A stretch of DNA of 64,000 nucleotides from CAVRZY01 sp963725415 (GTDB lineage: Bacteria; Acidobacteriota; Terriglobia; Bryobacterales; Bryobacteraceae): positions 55,150-119,149 of the forward strand of contig CAVRZY010000227.1 in assembly GCA_963725415.1 (NCBI GenBank), written 5' to 3'. The notes beneath the pieces were generated by a model. That model was not told where the DNA came from. It searched no databases and worked only from the letters and a program-made list of their open reading frames with translations. The translations under genes were made by a program, and so were the position numbers. This document shows positions 44,361 through 52,264 of this stretch, in pieces. Within the stretch, counting starts at the first letter, position 1, and each line of letters opens with the position of its first letter.

Positions 44361-45341
44361 ATGCGACTCAGTCAATGGTTCCGAGCGCCGCGCCATTTAA
44401 TGGTGCTGTTTCTGGGGATCACCCTCGCGCTGGCGGGGGCGCAGGCCTGGCTGAGCTGGCGCATCCTGGCGCAGGACCGCGACCTGGAGGCCCGGCGCAT
44501 CCAGGAACGGCACGGGCAGGCCGAAGATCTGATCGGTGCGGCGCTGCTGCGCGATATTTCCGAGGCCGAGGAGCAACTGAGCGGGCTTCTGGCCGCACCG
44601 GCCGGAGGGCGCGTGAACCCGCCGCCAGACGATGCGCTGATCGCGGTCTTGCGGGCCGAGGAAGTCGAGGCCTACCCCCGCCAGCGGTTGCTCTACTATC
44701 CTGTTTTGCCGGCGCCCGAGGAACCTCCCCCGAGCCTATTTGCCAGCGGCGAGGAGCGACGCGGGCAATACTATGAGGTGCTGGAGCGGGAAACCGAGCG
44801 CCTGCACCGGCTGGTGGAAGGTCTCCTGGACTTCGGACGGATGGAGTCTGGGAAGCGCCAGTACCGTTTCGAATCGCTGGACGCCGCCGAGCTGGTGCGC
44901 TCCGTGGTGGCGGAGTTTCAGGGACAAGTGGCAGGGCGCGGCTCGAAGATCGAACTCAGCGTGAATGGCGCGGATCACGCGGCGCGGGCCGATCGGGAAG
45001 CGCTCGGCCGCGCCCCGTGGAACTTACTGGACAACGCGGTCAAGTATTCCCCTGAGTGCCGGACTGTCTGGGTGGAAGCAGACCGGGCAGGGCAGCGCGT
45101 GGCGATTCGGGTGCGCGACCGCGGTCTGGGCATCCCGGCAGCCGAACAGAAGAAGATTTTCAAGAAATTCGTGCGGGGCGCGGCCTCCGAGGTGGAAACG
45201 GTGATGGGCACGGGCATCGGCCTGACGATGGTGGCTCACATCGTCCGCGCTCTCCGTGGCGAGGTTCGCCTCGCCAGCGAGCCGGGGCAGCCGCGGTATC
45301 TGGTGAGCGTGCGGGGGATGGGGTACCGCTTCGATGGCTGA
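44361..45341 (+). CDS. Histidine kinase-like protein lacking the H-box, fused to a response-regulator tail
   Basis: A 326-residue protein with one N-terminal membrane helix. ATPase boxes are intact: N-box 'LLDNAVKYSP', G1 'VRDRGLGIP', F 'FKKFVRG', G2 'GTGIGLTMVAHIV'. The second DHp helix is present ('ERLHRLVEGLLDFGRMESG'), but the preceding helix with the phosphoacceptor histidine is absent; 'FASGEE' joins directly to 'RRGQYYEVLERE'. The C terminus changes from 'GEVRLASEPGQ' to 'PRYLVSVRGMGYRFDG', the last strand of an OmpR-type winged helix. Two in-frame deletions have apparently fused kinase and regulator ends. A TATAAT at 44346-44351 lies 9 nt before the ATG (alternative GTG at 44355). Classical phosphorelay is not expected. 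Confidence 0.8.
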   Translation: MRLSQWFRAPRHLMVLFLGITLALAGAQAWLSWRILAQDRDLEARRIQERHGQAEDLIGAALLRDISEAEEQLSGLLAAPAGGRVNPPPDDALIAVLRAEEVEAYPRQRLLYYPVLPAPEEPPPSLFASGEERRGQYYEVLERETERLHRLVEGLLDFGRMESGKRQYRFESLDAAELVRSVVAEFQGQVAGRGSKIELSVNGADHAARADREALGRAPWNLLDNAVKYSPECRTVWVEADRAGQRVAIRVRDRGLGIPAAEQKKIFKKFVRGAASEVETVMGTGIGLTMVAHIVRALRGEVRLASEPGQPRYLVSVRGMGYRFDG

Positions 45342-45407
45342 CGCAATCGTGACCAAAAGAGTGTCCAGAACCAACATGTGCGCACTAGCCTGTTCGTAGG
45401 AGGAACG

Positions 45408-45956
45408 ATGCATACCGTGAAGGTGCTACTGGTTGTTGGAATTGCAGTGATCCTGGCCGGATGCCCGACGCCGTCGGTACAGCCGCTGTTTACCGAGCAA
45501 AATCTCGTTTTCGATCCGGGGCTGGTCGGGACATGGACGGATGACGAGGGAAAAGACACCTGGGTTCTGACGCGGTTCGGCGAGAAAAGCTATGATGCCT
45601 TGATCACGGCGGATGGACAATCCCACTCGCTCAAGCTTCATCTCCTGCAACTCGGGGTCTATCGCTTTCTGGACCTTTCTCCCAAGGAGAAGCTGAACTC
45701 CTGGATGGAGGGCTACTGGGTACCCGTGCATTACTTTTACAGGATTCGGAGAGATGGCGACACTGTGCAGGTAGTAGGGCTGGAAGAAGACTATCTGAAG
45801 CCCCTGATCGCAGCCAAGAAGACCAGGATCGCGCAGATGGTGGACGACGCGGTCCTCCTGACGGGGTCAACCAAAGAGCTACAGGATTATGTTCTGAAGC
45901 ATGCCGAGGAGCAGAAGGCGTTCACTGATCCGGCAGAATACCATCGGGTGAAATGA
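45408..45956 (+). CDS. Putative lipoprotein of unknown function
   Basis: A 182-residue protein. The ATG at 45408 follows AGGAGGA, better than the in-frame ATG at 45378. The signal 'VKVLLVVGIAVILAGC' ends in a lipobox, so Cys17 is probably lipidated. The soluble part is about 165 residues, with no recognised domain; 'DPGLVGTWTDDEGKDTWVLT' resembles lipocalin-like or DUF-type lipoproteins only in general character. The stop overlaps the next start (ATGA), making it the first gene of a five-gene overlapping string that ends with the TRAP transporter. Confidence 0.75.
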   Translation: MHTVKVLLVVGIAVILAGCPTPSVQPLFTEQNLVFDPGLVGTWTDDEGKDTWVLTRFGEKSYDALITADGQSHSLKLHLLQLGVYRFLDLSPKEKLNSWMEGYWVPVHYFYRIRRDGDTVQVVGLEEDYLKPLIAAKKTRIAQMVDDAVLLTGSTKELQDYVLKHAEEQKAFTDPAEYHRVK

Positions 45957-46393
45957 GAACCGTAGCCAATCAGGCCGCCTTGCCGGGCGGCAGAACAGGC
46001 TGGAAGCCTGTTCCTACCTTGTCGCTCCTGATGATTCTGTTGCTGCCCTCGCCGGCGCGGGCGCAGAAGAGTCCTGACGCGGAAGTGCTTCTTCAAGCCG
46101 CGTTGGCGAAGGAGCAGGTGGATGGGGAACTGGAAGAGGCCATCCGTCTGTATACGAATCTCAGGGAACGCTACGGCAGCAACCGCTCGGTGGCCGCGCG
46201 CGCCCTGGCGGGGATCGGCCAGTGCTACGAAAAACTCGGCGACCCGCGAGCGCGCAAGATCTACGAGCGCGTGCGCAAAGAGTACGCCGATCAGCGCGAG
46301 GCAGTGCGGCTGGCCGGGCAGGGGCTGATGCGGCTTTACTGGCGTGTGCCGATTGGTATTAACATAGTCGCTTCGGTATGCGAACGATCCTAG
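45953..46393 (+). CDS. Short TPR/tol-pal-like protein with an embedded repeat peptide
   Basis: A 146-residue product. After the start it carries 'RTGWKPVPT', encoded by the hairpin at about 45990-46017, then a membrane or signal segment ('LSLLMILLLPSPARAQ'), then a TPR-like helical region ('LEEAIRLYTNLRERYG', 'ALAGIGQCYEKLGDPRARKI'). Normal relatives are the N-terminal parts of much longer TPR proteins, so this is probably truncated; the tail after 'LMRLYW' is unrelated. It overlaps both neighbours (4 nt upstream, 16 nt downstream). It may survive only as a coupling element in the string. Confidence 0.55.
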   Translation: MRTVANQAALPGGRTGWKPVPTLSLLMILLLPSPARAQKSPDAEVLLQAALAKEQVDGELEEAIRLYTNLRERYGSNRSVAARALAGIGQCYEKLGDPRARKIYERVRKEYADQREAVRLAGQGLMRLYWRVPIGINIVASVCERS

Positions 46394-47286
46394 CGGTCTC
46401 CTTGCTGGCGGGGCTGACCGGCGCCGGCTGCTCGATCAAGAAATTCGCCATCAACAAGCTGGGTGATTCGTTGGCGAGCAGCGGAACCACGTTTGCCTCC
46501 GACGAAGATCCCGAGTTGGTGGAGGCTGCGCTGCCGTTCAGCCTGAAGCTGATCGAGAGCCTGCTGGCGGAAAGCCCGCGGCACCGGGGGCTCCTGTTTG
46601 CCGCCTCCAGCGGTTTCACGCAGTACGCTTACGCTTTCGTGCAGCAGGACGCGGACCAGATGGAAGAGCAGGACGTCGCCAAGGCCGCGGCCTTGCGGAC
46701 TCGGGCGCGAAAGCTCTATCTGCGCGCGCGCGATTACGGGCTGCGGGGCCTGGAAGTGAGGCGCCCGGAGTTCGGAAAAGCGCTCCGCGAGGACGCCAAG
46801 GCCGCCGTGCGCGCCGCCTCCAAGTCTGACGTGCCGCTGCTGTACTGGACGGCGGCTTCCTGGGGCTCCGCAATCTCTCTTTCCAAGGACAACCCGGATC
46901 TGATCGCCGACCAGCCCATCGTGGAGGCGCTGATCGACCGCGCGCTGGAACTGAACGAGAGCTTCGACCAAGGGGCGATTCACGGCTTCCTGGTCACCTA
47001 CGAGCCGAGCCGCCCCGGCGGCGCGGCCGAGGCGGCCGCGGCGCGATCCCGAAAGCACTTCCAGCGGGCCATGGAATTGTCGGGAGGCAAACTTGCCTCG
47101 CCCCTGGTGGCGCTGGCCGAGGCGGTGTCGGTGGGCAAACAGGATAAGAAGGAGTTTCAGGCCTTGCTGAATCGCGCCCTCGAGATCGACGTGGACGCCA
47201 AGCCCGAGTTCAGGCTCTCGAACCTGGTGATGCAGCGCCGGGCGCGCTGGCTGCTGGGGCGCCTCGATCAGCTATTCGTGGAATGA
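46378..47286 (+). CDS. tatT: TatT: TPR lipoprotein component of a TPAT TRAP transporter
   Basis: A 302-residue lipoprotein with lipobox 'LLAGLTGAGC'. It is almost all helical, with paired-helix repeats ('LPFSLKLIESLLAESP', 'LLFAASSGFTQYAYAFVQ', 'IVEALIDRALELNESFDQGA'). This matches the TatT component first described in Treponema pallidum (Tp0956), a trimeric TPR lipoprotein that docks the periplasmic binding protein. The next two genes are the binding protein and permease with 4-nt overlaps, which confirms the assignment. It probably sits in the periplasmic leaflet and hands a hydrophobic ligand to TatP. Confidence 0.85.
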   Translation: MRTILAVSLLAGLTGAGCSIKKFAINKLGDSLASSGTTFASDEDPELVEAALPFSLKLIESLLAESPRHRGLLFAASSGFTQYAYAFVQQDADQMEEQDVAKAAALRTRARKLYLRARDYGLRGLEVRRPEFGKALREDAKAAVRAASKSDVPLLYWTAASWGSAISLSKDNPDLIADQPIVEALIDRALELNESFDQGAIHGFLVTYEPSRPGGAAEAAAARSRKHFQRAMELSGGKLASPLVALAEAVSVGKQDKKEFQALLNRALEIDVDAKPEFRLSNLVMQRRARWLLGRLDQLFVE

Positions 47287-48290
47287 CAATGACGAACAAG
47301 CACGTTCTGGCACTTATCGTAACGATGGCAGCCGCAGCCCCAGCGGCCGCCCAGAAACCCGTACTGGTGAAACTGGCCACGGTGCTTCCCACCGGCACCT
47401 CCTATCACCGGATTCTTCAGAGCATGGCGGAGGAGTGGCGCAAGGCGCCGGGAGGCGGGGTACAACTCGTCATCTACACCGGCTCGCAGATGGGCGACGA
47501 GGCCGATATCGTGCGCCGCATGAGCGTGGGGCAGCTCCACGCCGGAGTGATGAGCGTGGTCGGTCTCTCGGAGATCGACAAATCCGTCACCGCCCTCCAG
47601 TACATGCCCATGATGTTCCGCTCCCTGGAGGAAGTGGACTATATCCGCCAGAAGCTTCAGCCGGACCTGGAAGACCATCTGCTGAAGAAGGGATACGTGG
47701 TTTTGTTCTGGGGCGACGCGGGCTGGGTCCGGTTTTTCTCTAAGGAACCGGGGCTGCATCCGGCCGATTTCAAGAAGTTCAAGATCTTCACCTGGGCCGG
47801 GGACAGCCACCAGGTGGACATGATGAAGGCTCTGGGGTACCAGCCCGTGCCCCTGGTGCCCGCGGACATACTCCCCAGCTTGCAGACGGGCTTGATCACG
47901 GCGGTCCCGGTGCTGCCCTTCTATGCGCTGGCGGGCCAGATCTACGGGCCTGCGCGCAACATGCTGGATCTGAATTGGGCGCCTCTGGTAGGCGCCACCG
48001 TGGTTACCAAGAAAACCTGGGATACCATTCCGGCGGCCACCCGGGAAGTGCTCTTGAAGTCGGCCCTAACGGCAGGTGAGCAGATGAGAGTGAAGGGCCG
48101 CGCGGAAGGCGAGCAGTCCGTCGAGGCCATGAAGAAGCGTGGTCTGAAGGTGCAGCCCGTCTCCCCGGCGGTGGAAGCGGAGTGGCGCCAAATCGCGGAG
48201 CAAATCTACCCCAAGATCCGGGGGGCCATGGTTCCGGCGGACATGTTCGATGAGGTGCAGCGACTGCTGAGGGAGTACCGCAAGCGGTGA
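47283..48290 (+). CDS. tatP: TRAP transporter substrate-binding protein (DctP/TatP type)
   Basis: A 335-residue periplasmic protein with signal 'VLALIVTMAAAAPAAAQ'. DctP features include 'VKLATVLPTGTSYHRILQ', 'QLVIYTGSQMGDEADIVRRM' and 'GLITAVPVLPFYAL'. The usual binding-site arginine of carboxylate-binding DctP proteins is not obvious, in keeping with a non-carboxylate or hydrophobic ligand in TPAT systems. Starts lie at 47283 or two codons on. Both ends overlap neighbours by 4 nt (ATGA and GTGA), so the stoichiometry is likely set by coupled translation. Confidence 0.9.
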   Translation: MTMTNKHVLALIVTMAAAAPAAAQKPVLVKLATVLPTGTSYHRILQSMAEEWRKAPGGGVQLVIYTGSQMGDEADIVRRMSVGQLHAGVMSVVGLSEIDKSVTALQYMPMMFRSLEEVDYIRQKLQPDLEDHLLKKGYVVLFWGDAGWVRFFSKEPGLHPADFKKFKIFTWAGDSHQVDMMKALGYQPVPLVPADILPSLQTGLITAVPVLPFYALAGQIYGPARNMLDLNWAPLVGATVVTKKTWDTIPAATREVLLKSALTAGEQMRVKGRAEGEQSVEAMKKRGLKVQPVSPAVEAEWRQIAEQIYPKIRGAMVPADMFDEVQRLLREYRKR

Positions 48291-50134
48291 CCCAGCGAAG
48301 CGAGGCCGGGCCAAAGCGGACGATTCTCTCGCGCACGGAAGATCTGGGGGTCTCGTTCGCTCTGGCGGCCATGATGCTGATTCCGCTGGCCGAGAGCGCT
48401 CTGCGGGCCACGCTGGGCATCGGGATTTCGGGCTCCGCCTCCCTGGTGCAGCACCTGACGCTCATTGTGGGGATGCTGGGGGGCGCGATTGCGGCCCGCC
48501 AGGACCGACTACTGGCGCTCTCGACGGGAGAATTGCTGCCACCCGGGAGGGTGCAGTCGGCGGGCCGTCTGTTCGGTCACGCCTTCGGCGCTGCCATTAC
48601 CGCCTTACTGTGTGTCGCCAGCATCCAGTTCGTGTTGTCCGAAAGAACAGGCGGAAAGATCTTGGCCTATGGAATTCCGATCTGGGTTGTGCAGTTGGCC
48701 CTGCCGTTGGGCTTCGCTGCGGTGTCGCTGCGGCTGCTGCGGCACGCTTCCGGAAGCTGGGCGGGGCGCGCGCTGACCGCTGTGGTTGCGGGCGCTGTGG
48801 TGGGGTTGGGTGTTTGGGCGCCGCTTCCCCCAGCCGACTTAGTGCTGCCCGCCCTCCTGGCTTTGCTTGTGGCCACCATCTTCGGTGCGCCTGTCTTTAC
48901 CACCCTGGGTGGGGCGGCTTTGATCCTGTTCTGGGGCGCGGATGTGCCGGTCGCCTCGATTCCATTGAGCCACTACAGCCTGGTTACGAATGCCTCCCTG
49001 CCTACCATCCCGCTGTTTACGTTAGCGGGTTACTTTCTGGCGGAAGGGGGCGCTTCGAAGCGGCTGATTCGAGTCTTCCAGGCCCTGGTGGGTCAGTTCC
49101 GCGGCGGCCCGGCCATTGTCACGGCCTTGGTGTGCGCTTTCTTCACCTCCTTCACTGGCGCCTCGGGGGTGACGATCCTGGCCCTGGGCGGGCTGCTCAT
49201 GCCGATCCTGCTGGCGGCGCGCTACTCCGAGAAGTCTGCGCTGGGACTGCTGACCGGCGCCGGCTCGCTGGGTTTGCTGTTCCCTCCCTGCCTACCCTTG
49301 ATTCTCTACGCCATCATCGCTACTACCACTAATACCGGCGTCACTGTCACCATCGAGCAGATGTTCCTGGGCGGGATCGTTCCGGGGATCCTTCTGGTGC
49401 TGCTGACGGCCTGGTGGGGTATCCGGACGGGACCCAGGCTCGACGCCGCCAGGAGGTCTTTCAGCGCCAAGGAAGCAGCCCAGGCCCTTTGGACGGCCAA
49501 GTGGGAGCTGCTGCTTCCGGTGGTGGCTCTGGCGGGCCTGTTCGGCGGCATCGCGACGCCGGTGGAAGCCGCCGCGCTTACGGCCCTGTACGCCTTTGTG
49601 GTCGAGACCTTCGTTTGCCGGGACTTGAGAATCGTGAGGGATGTCCCGCGGGTGATGACCGAGTGCGGGCTGCTGATTGGCGGCGTGCTGTTGATCCTGG
49701 GCGTGGCGCTCGGGTTCACCAACTACCTGATCGACGCGCAGATCCCCACGCGGGGCCTGGAGTGGGTGACGGGCTCGATCCACTCGCCCTTGATCTTCTT
49801 GCTCTTGCTGAATGCGTTTCTGCTGATCGTGGGCTGTCTGATGGACATCTTCTCGGCCATTGTGGTGGTGGTGCCGCTAATTGTGCCCATGGGAGCTGCC
49901 TTCGGGATTGATCCGGTGCACCTGGGGATCATCTTTCTGGCCAACCTCGAGCTGGGCTACCTGACGCCCCCGGTGGGGATGAACTTGTTCCTGTCGTCCT
50001 ACCGATTTGGGAAGCCGCTGCCGGAGGTGTATCGTGCGGCCGTTCCGATGCTTCTGGTGCTGCTGGCGGGTGTCCTGCTGATCACCTACCTGCCCCCGCT
50101 GACCACGACTCTACCGCGCTGGCTGGGGCGATAG
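48287..50134 (+). CDS. Fused TRAP transporter permease (DctQ-DctM, TatQM)
   Basis: A 615-residue membrane protein starting with GTG at 48287, overlapping the previous stop (GTGA). The first about 150 residues are the four-helix DctQ small subunit. A linker pair of helices follows, then the large DctM subunit ('FTLAGYFLAEGGASKRLIRV', 'FTSFTGASGVTILALGGLLM', 'LLTGAGSLGLLFPPCLPLIL', 'NLELGYLTPPVGMNLFLSSY'). Q-M fusions are common in TRAP systems. Uptake is driven by a sodium or proton gradient. Together with TatT and TatP it forms a complete three-gene importer. Confidence 0.93.
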   Translation: MTQRSEAGPKRTILSRTEDLGVSFALAAMMLIPLAESALRATLGIGISGSASLVQHLTLIVGMLGGAIAARQDRLLALSTGELLPPGRVQSAGRLFGHAFGAAITALLCVASIQFVLSERTGGKILAYGIPIWVVQLALPLGFAAVSLRLLRHASGSWAGRALTAVVAGAVVGLGVWAPLPPADLVLPALLALLVATIFGAPVFTTLGGAALILFWGADVPVASIPLSHYSLVTNASLPTIPLFTLAGYFLAEGGASKRLIRVFQALVGQFRGGPAIVTALVCAFFTSFTGASGVTILALGGLLMPILLAARYSEKSALGLLTGAGSLGLLFPPCLPLILYAIIATTTNTGVTVTIEQMFLGGIVPGILLVLLTAWWGIRTGPRLDAARRSFSAKEAAQALWTAKWELLLPVVALAGLFGGIATPVEAAALTALYAFVVETFVCRDLRIVRDVPRVMTECGLLIGGVLLILGVALGFTNYLIDAQIPTRGLEWVTGSIHSPLIFLLLLNAFLLIVGCLMDIFSAIVVVVPLIVPMGAAFGIDPVHLGIIFLANLELGYLTPPVGMNLFLSSYRFGKPLPEVYRAAVPMLLVLLAGVLLITYLPPLTTTLPRWLGR

Positions 50135-50137
50135 AGA

Positions 50138-51193
50138 TCAGCGTGCCGAAGGCACTACGTAGCGGAAGGAGAGCATCAGGAAGTTCATGGCGCCAGTGGA
50201 TCCGTTCCACAGCGACCGGTCGAGCTGGGAATACTGCGCGGACAGGAAGACCGCTTTTAAGAGTTGCTGCCGGGCGCCGACGCTCCACTCGCGGACCACG
50301 CGGTTGCCCTGGGAGCGCGTGCCGTAGACGATCCCGCCATAGGAGAAGAGGCCGAGGCCCTTGCGGACCTTGATCTCGGCGCCCTGAATGGTGGCGTGGG
50401 CGTGAACGCCGGGCGGCAGGGTTTTCAGGGCGTCATAGCCTACGCCCTGCGACCAGAACTGCTGGCTGACGAAATCCAGCCGCGCACCGGCGTGCACCAC
50501 GGCTGCCAGGCTGAAGCCGAGGCGGCGCGCGTGGCCCGCCATGGCGACAGTCTCGAAGTGAGCGCGAGCCGTGTCGCGCGCCACCTTGAGCAGGACGTCG
50601 CCGCCTTTCATATACTCGTAGGCCAGCACGGCCTGCCAGGCGCCCATGAGCCGGGTGATACGGACCTGGCGTTTTCGTAGGCCCATCAGGCCCACGTGAT
50701 AGGCCGGATCGACAGCCTGAGTGTTCATCAAATCGGTTTCTGAGGAAGTGCCGGCTCGGTTGGGCCGCAACAGGCTCCAGGCCTGGCCGGCCAGGATGCG
50801 CCAGCGGCCCTGGCTGAATTCGCCCCAGTATTGCCGGAACTGGCAGGGCTGCTGTCCCGGAGGGTTCTGGAAGTCGATCTCGATGTAGCCGGCCAGCGTG
50901 CCGGAACCGAGGCGCGTATCAACGTGCAGGCTGATACGTGAATGCCGCAGGGAGTCCAGCCATTGCCCGGGGGATTTCCCCAGCGGGATCGCGCCGAAGC
51001 GAGTGTAAACGGTGTCTGGTGTGGTCAGGGAGCGGTACTCCGCGATGTTCTCAAAGAAGCCGGAGGGCCGGAAGACTAGGCGCCCCAAGTTGAAGGAGAG
51101 CGGCTTGCCAAGAGCAGCGGGTCCATCGGGTTGCGCCCGCCCCAACAGGAGCAGAAGGTGAGCCGCAAGCACCAACGGGATCGGACGGATCAC
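50138..51193 (-). CDS. Porin-like outer-membrane beta-barrel protein
   Basis: A 351-residue exported protein with signal 'PLVLAAHLLLLLGRAQ'. Alternating hydrophobic beta strands run throughout ('SFNLGRLVFRPSGFFE', 'GTLAGYIEIDFQNPP', 'AVFLSAQYSQLDRSL'). It ends in a strand 'LMLSFRYVVPSAR'; aromatic residues near the C terminus are typical of barrels, though the last residue is not aromatic. It resembles the acidobacterial DcaP/porin-like group in character; the solute is unknown. It starts inside the rsmI stop with a 4-nt overlap and converges on the TRAP permease gene, with a 3-nt gap. Confidence 0.72.
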   Translation of the reverse strand: MIRPIPLVLAAHLLLLLGRAQPDGPAALGKPLSFNLGRLVFRPSGFFENIAEYRSLTTPDTVYTRFGAIPLGKSPGQWLDSLRHSRISLHVDTRLGSGTLAGYIEIDFQNPPGQQPCQFRQYWGEFSQGRWRILAGQAWSLLRPNRAGTSSETDLMNTQAVDPAYHVGLMGLRKRQVRITRLMGAWQAVLAYEYMKGGDVLLKVARDTARAHFETVAMAGHARRLGFSLAAVVHAGARLDFVSQQFWSQGVGYDALKTLPPGVHAHATIQGAEIKVRKGLGLFSYGGIVYGTRSQGNRVVREWSVGARQQLLKAVFLSAQYSQLDRSLWNGSTGAMNFLMLSFRYVVPSAR

Positions 51194-52017
51194 CGGCTCG
51201 ATTCCTCCATCGCCCGGTAGACCTCCCGCTTGGAGAGGCCGTGGTCGCGGGCGACGGATTTCATCGCCTCCATCCGGCTCAAACCCGCGCGCATCGAGGC
51301 AGCCACGGCTTCCGGGATTGGCAACTCAGCCAGCGCCGAGCCGGTGGCCTTGCCGATCAGCAACGTCATCTCGCCCTTGAGAGAAGGCCTCGAGGTCAGC
51401 TCCCGCCTCAGGGTCTGGGCAGGTCCGCGAAGGAATTCCTGGTGGATCTTGGTGAGTTCGCGCGCCAGGACCACCGGTCTCGAACCCAGCACCGCCTCGA
51501 TGTCGTCGAGAGCTTCCAGGATGCGGTGCGGCGCTTCATAGAAGACCAGGGTGGCCGGTTCGTCCTTTAGTTTTGCGAGCAGTTTCCGCCGCTGGGCCGA
51601 GCGGGCAGGCAAGAAACCCCCGAAATGAAACGTATCGGTGGCCAGGCCGGAGGCGGTCAGCGCGGCCAAGATGGCGGAGGCGCCTGGAATGGGATCGACT
51701 GGGACGCCGCTCTCGATGGCCTTGATGACCAGGCGATAGCCAGGGTCGGAGATGAGCGGCGTTCCGGCGTCGGAGACCAGGGCCACACTGGTCCCGCTGC
51801 GGAGTTTCTCGAGCAGTTCCGCGGAGCGTAACGCTTCGTTGTGCTCGTGGTAGCTCACCGTGGGTTTGTGAATGCCATAGTGGTCGAGCAACTTGCGGGT
51901 CTGCCGGGTGTCTTCGCAGGCCACCAAATCGACTTCCCGGAGGACGCGCAAGGCGCGCAGGGTGATGTCTTCCAGGTTGCCGATGGGGGTCGCCACCAGG
52001 TAGAGAACGCCGCTCAT
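51190..52017 (-). CDS. rsmI: 16S rRNA (cytidine(1402)-2'-O)-methyltransferase
   Basis: RsmI methylates C1402 of 16S rRNA in the decoding centre. The 275-residue protein has the tetrapyrrole-methylase-type fold: 'LYLVATPIGNLEDITLRAL', 'ACEDTRQTRKLL', 'SYHEHNE', 'LVSDAGTPLISDPGYRLV' and 'IPGASAILAALTASGL', which form the SAM site. Length is normal (E. coli 286). The porin-like gene overlaps its stop by 4 nt. A MITE-like element ends 14 nt upstream of its start, so it may carry or interfere with the promoter. Confidence 0.96.
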   Translation of the reverse strand: MSGVLYLVATPIGNLEDITLRALRVLREVDLVACEDTRQTRKLLDHYGIHKPTVSYHEHNEALRSAELLEKLRSGTSVALVSDAGTPLISDPGYRLVIKAIESGVPVDPIPGASAILAALTASGLATDTFHFGGFLPARSAQRRKLLAKLKDEPATLVFYEAPHRILEALDDIEAVLGSRPVVLARELTKIHQEFLRGPAQTLRRELTSRPSLKGEMTLLIGKATGSALAELPIPEAVAASMRAGLSRMEAMKSVARDHGLSKREVYRAMEESSR

Positions 52018-52030
52018 AAGCTCTCAGTAT

Positions 52031-52181
52031 GTAATGCCTCAGAAGGTGTGCAAGAATCGGCGGACAGGCGAAACCGCCTGTCCCACGGTGGTCTAAGTGT
52101 CTTGGTTGCAGCGTGGGGCAGGCCGTTTGGCCTGCCGCCCGCACCGCCGGACCGATTCGTTCACACCTTCCGAGGCATTAC
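52031..52181. repeat. MITE-like element with GTAATGCCTC terminal inverted repeats
   Basis: A 151-bp element. The left end GTAATGCCTCAGAAGGTGTG (52031-52050) and right end CACACCTTCCGAGGCATTAC (52162-52181) pair with one mismatch. Two smaller hairpins lie inside (GGACAGGCG/CGCCTGTCC and GGCAGGCC/GGCCTGCC). Its termini match those of the element at 3287-3551. No coding potential is seen. It occupies most of the 247-bp gap between rsmI and the JAMM-like gene. Confidence 0.75.
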
Positions 52182-52264
52182 CCCAGTATCCACGATCCGC
52201 TTGAGTTCTGCGCGGGGGAGTTTTACGATAGGACCTTGACACGGCTCAGGTCTGGCCTCGCAAG

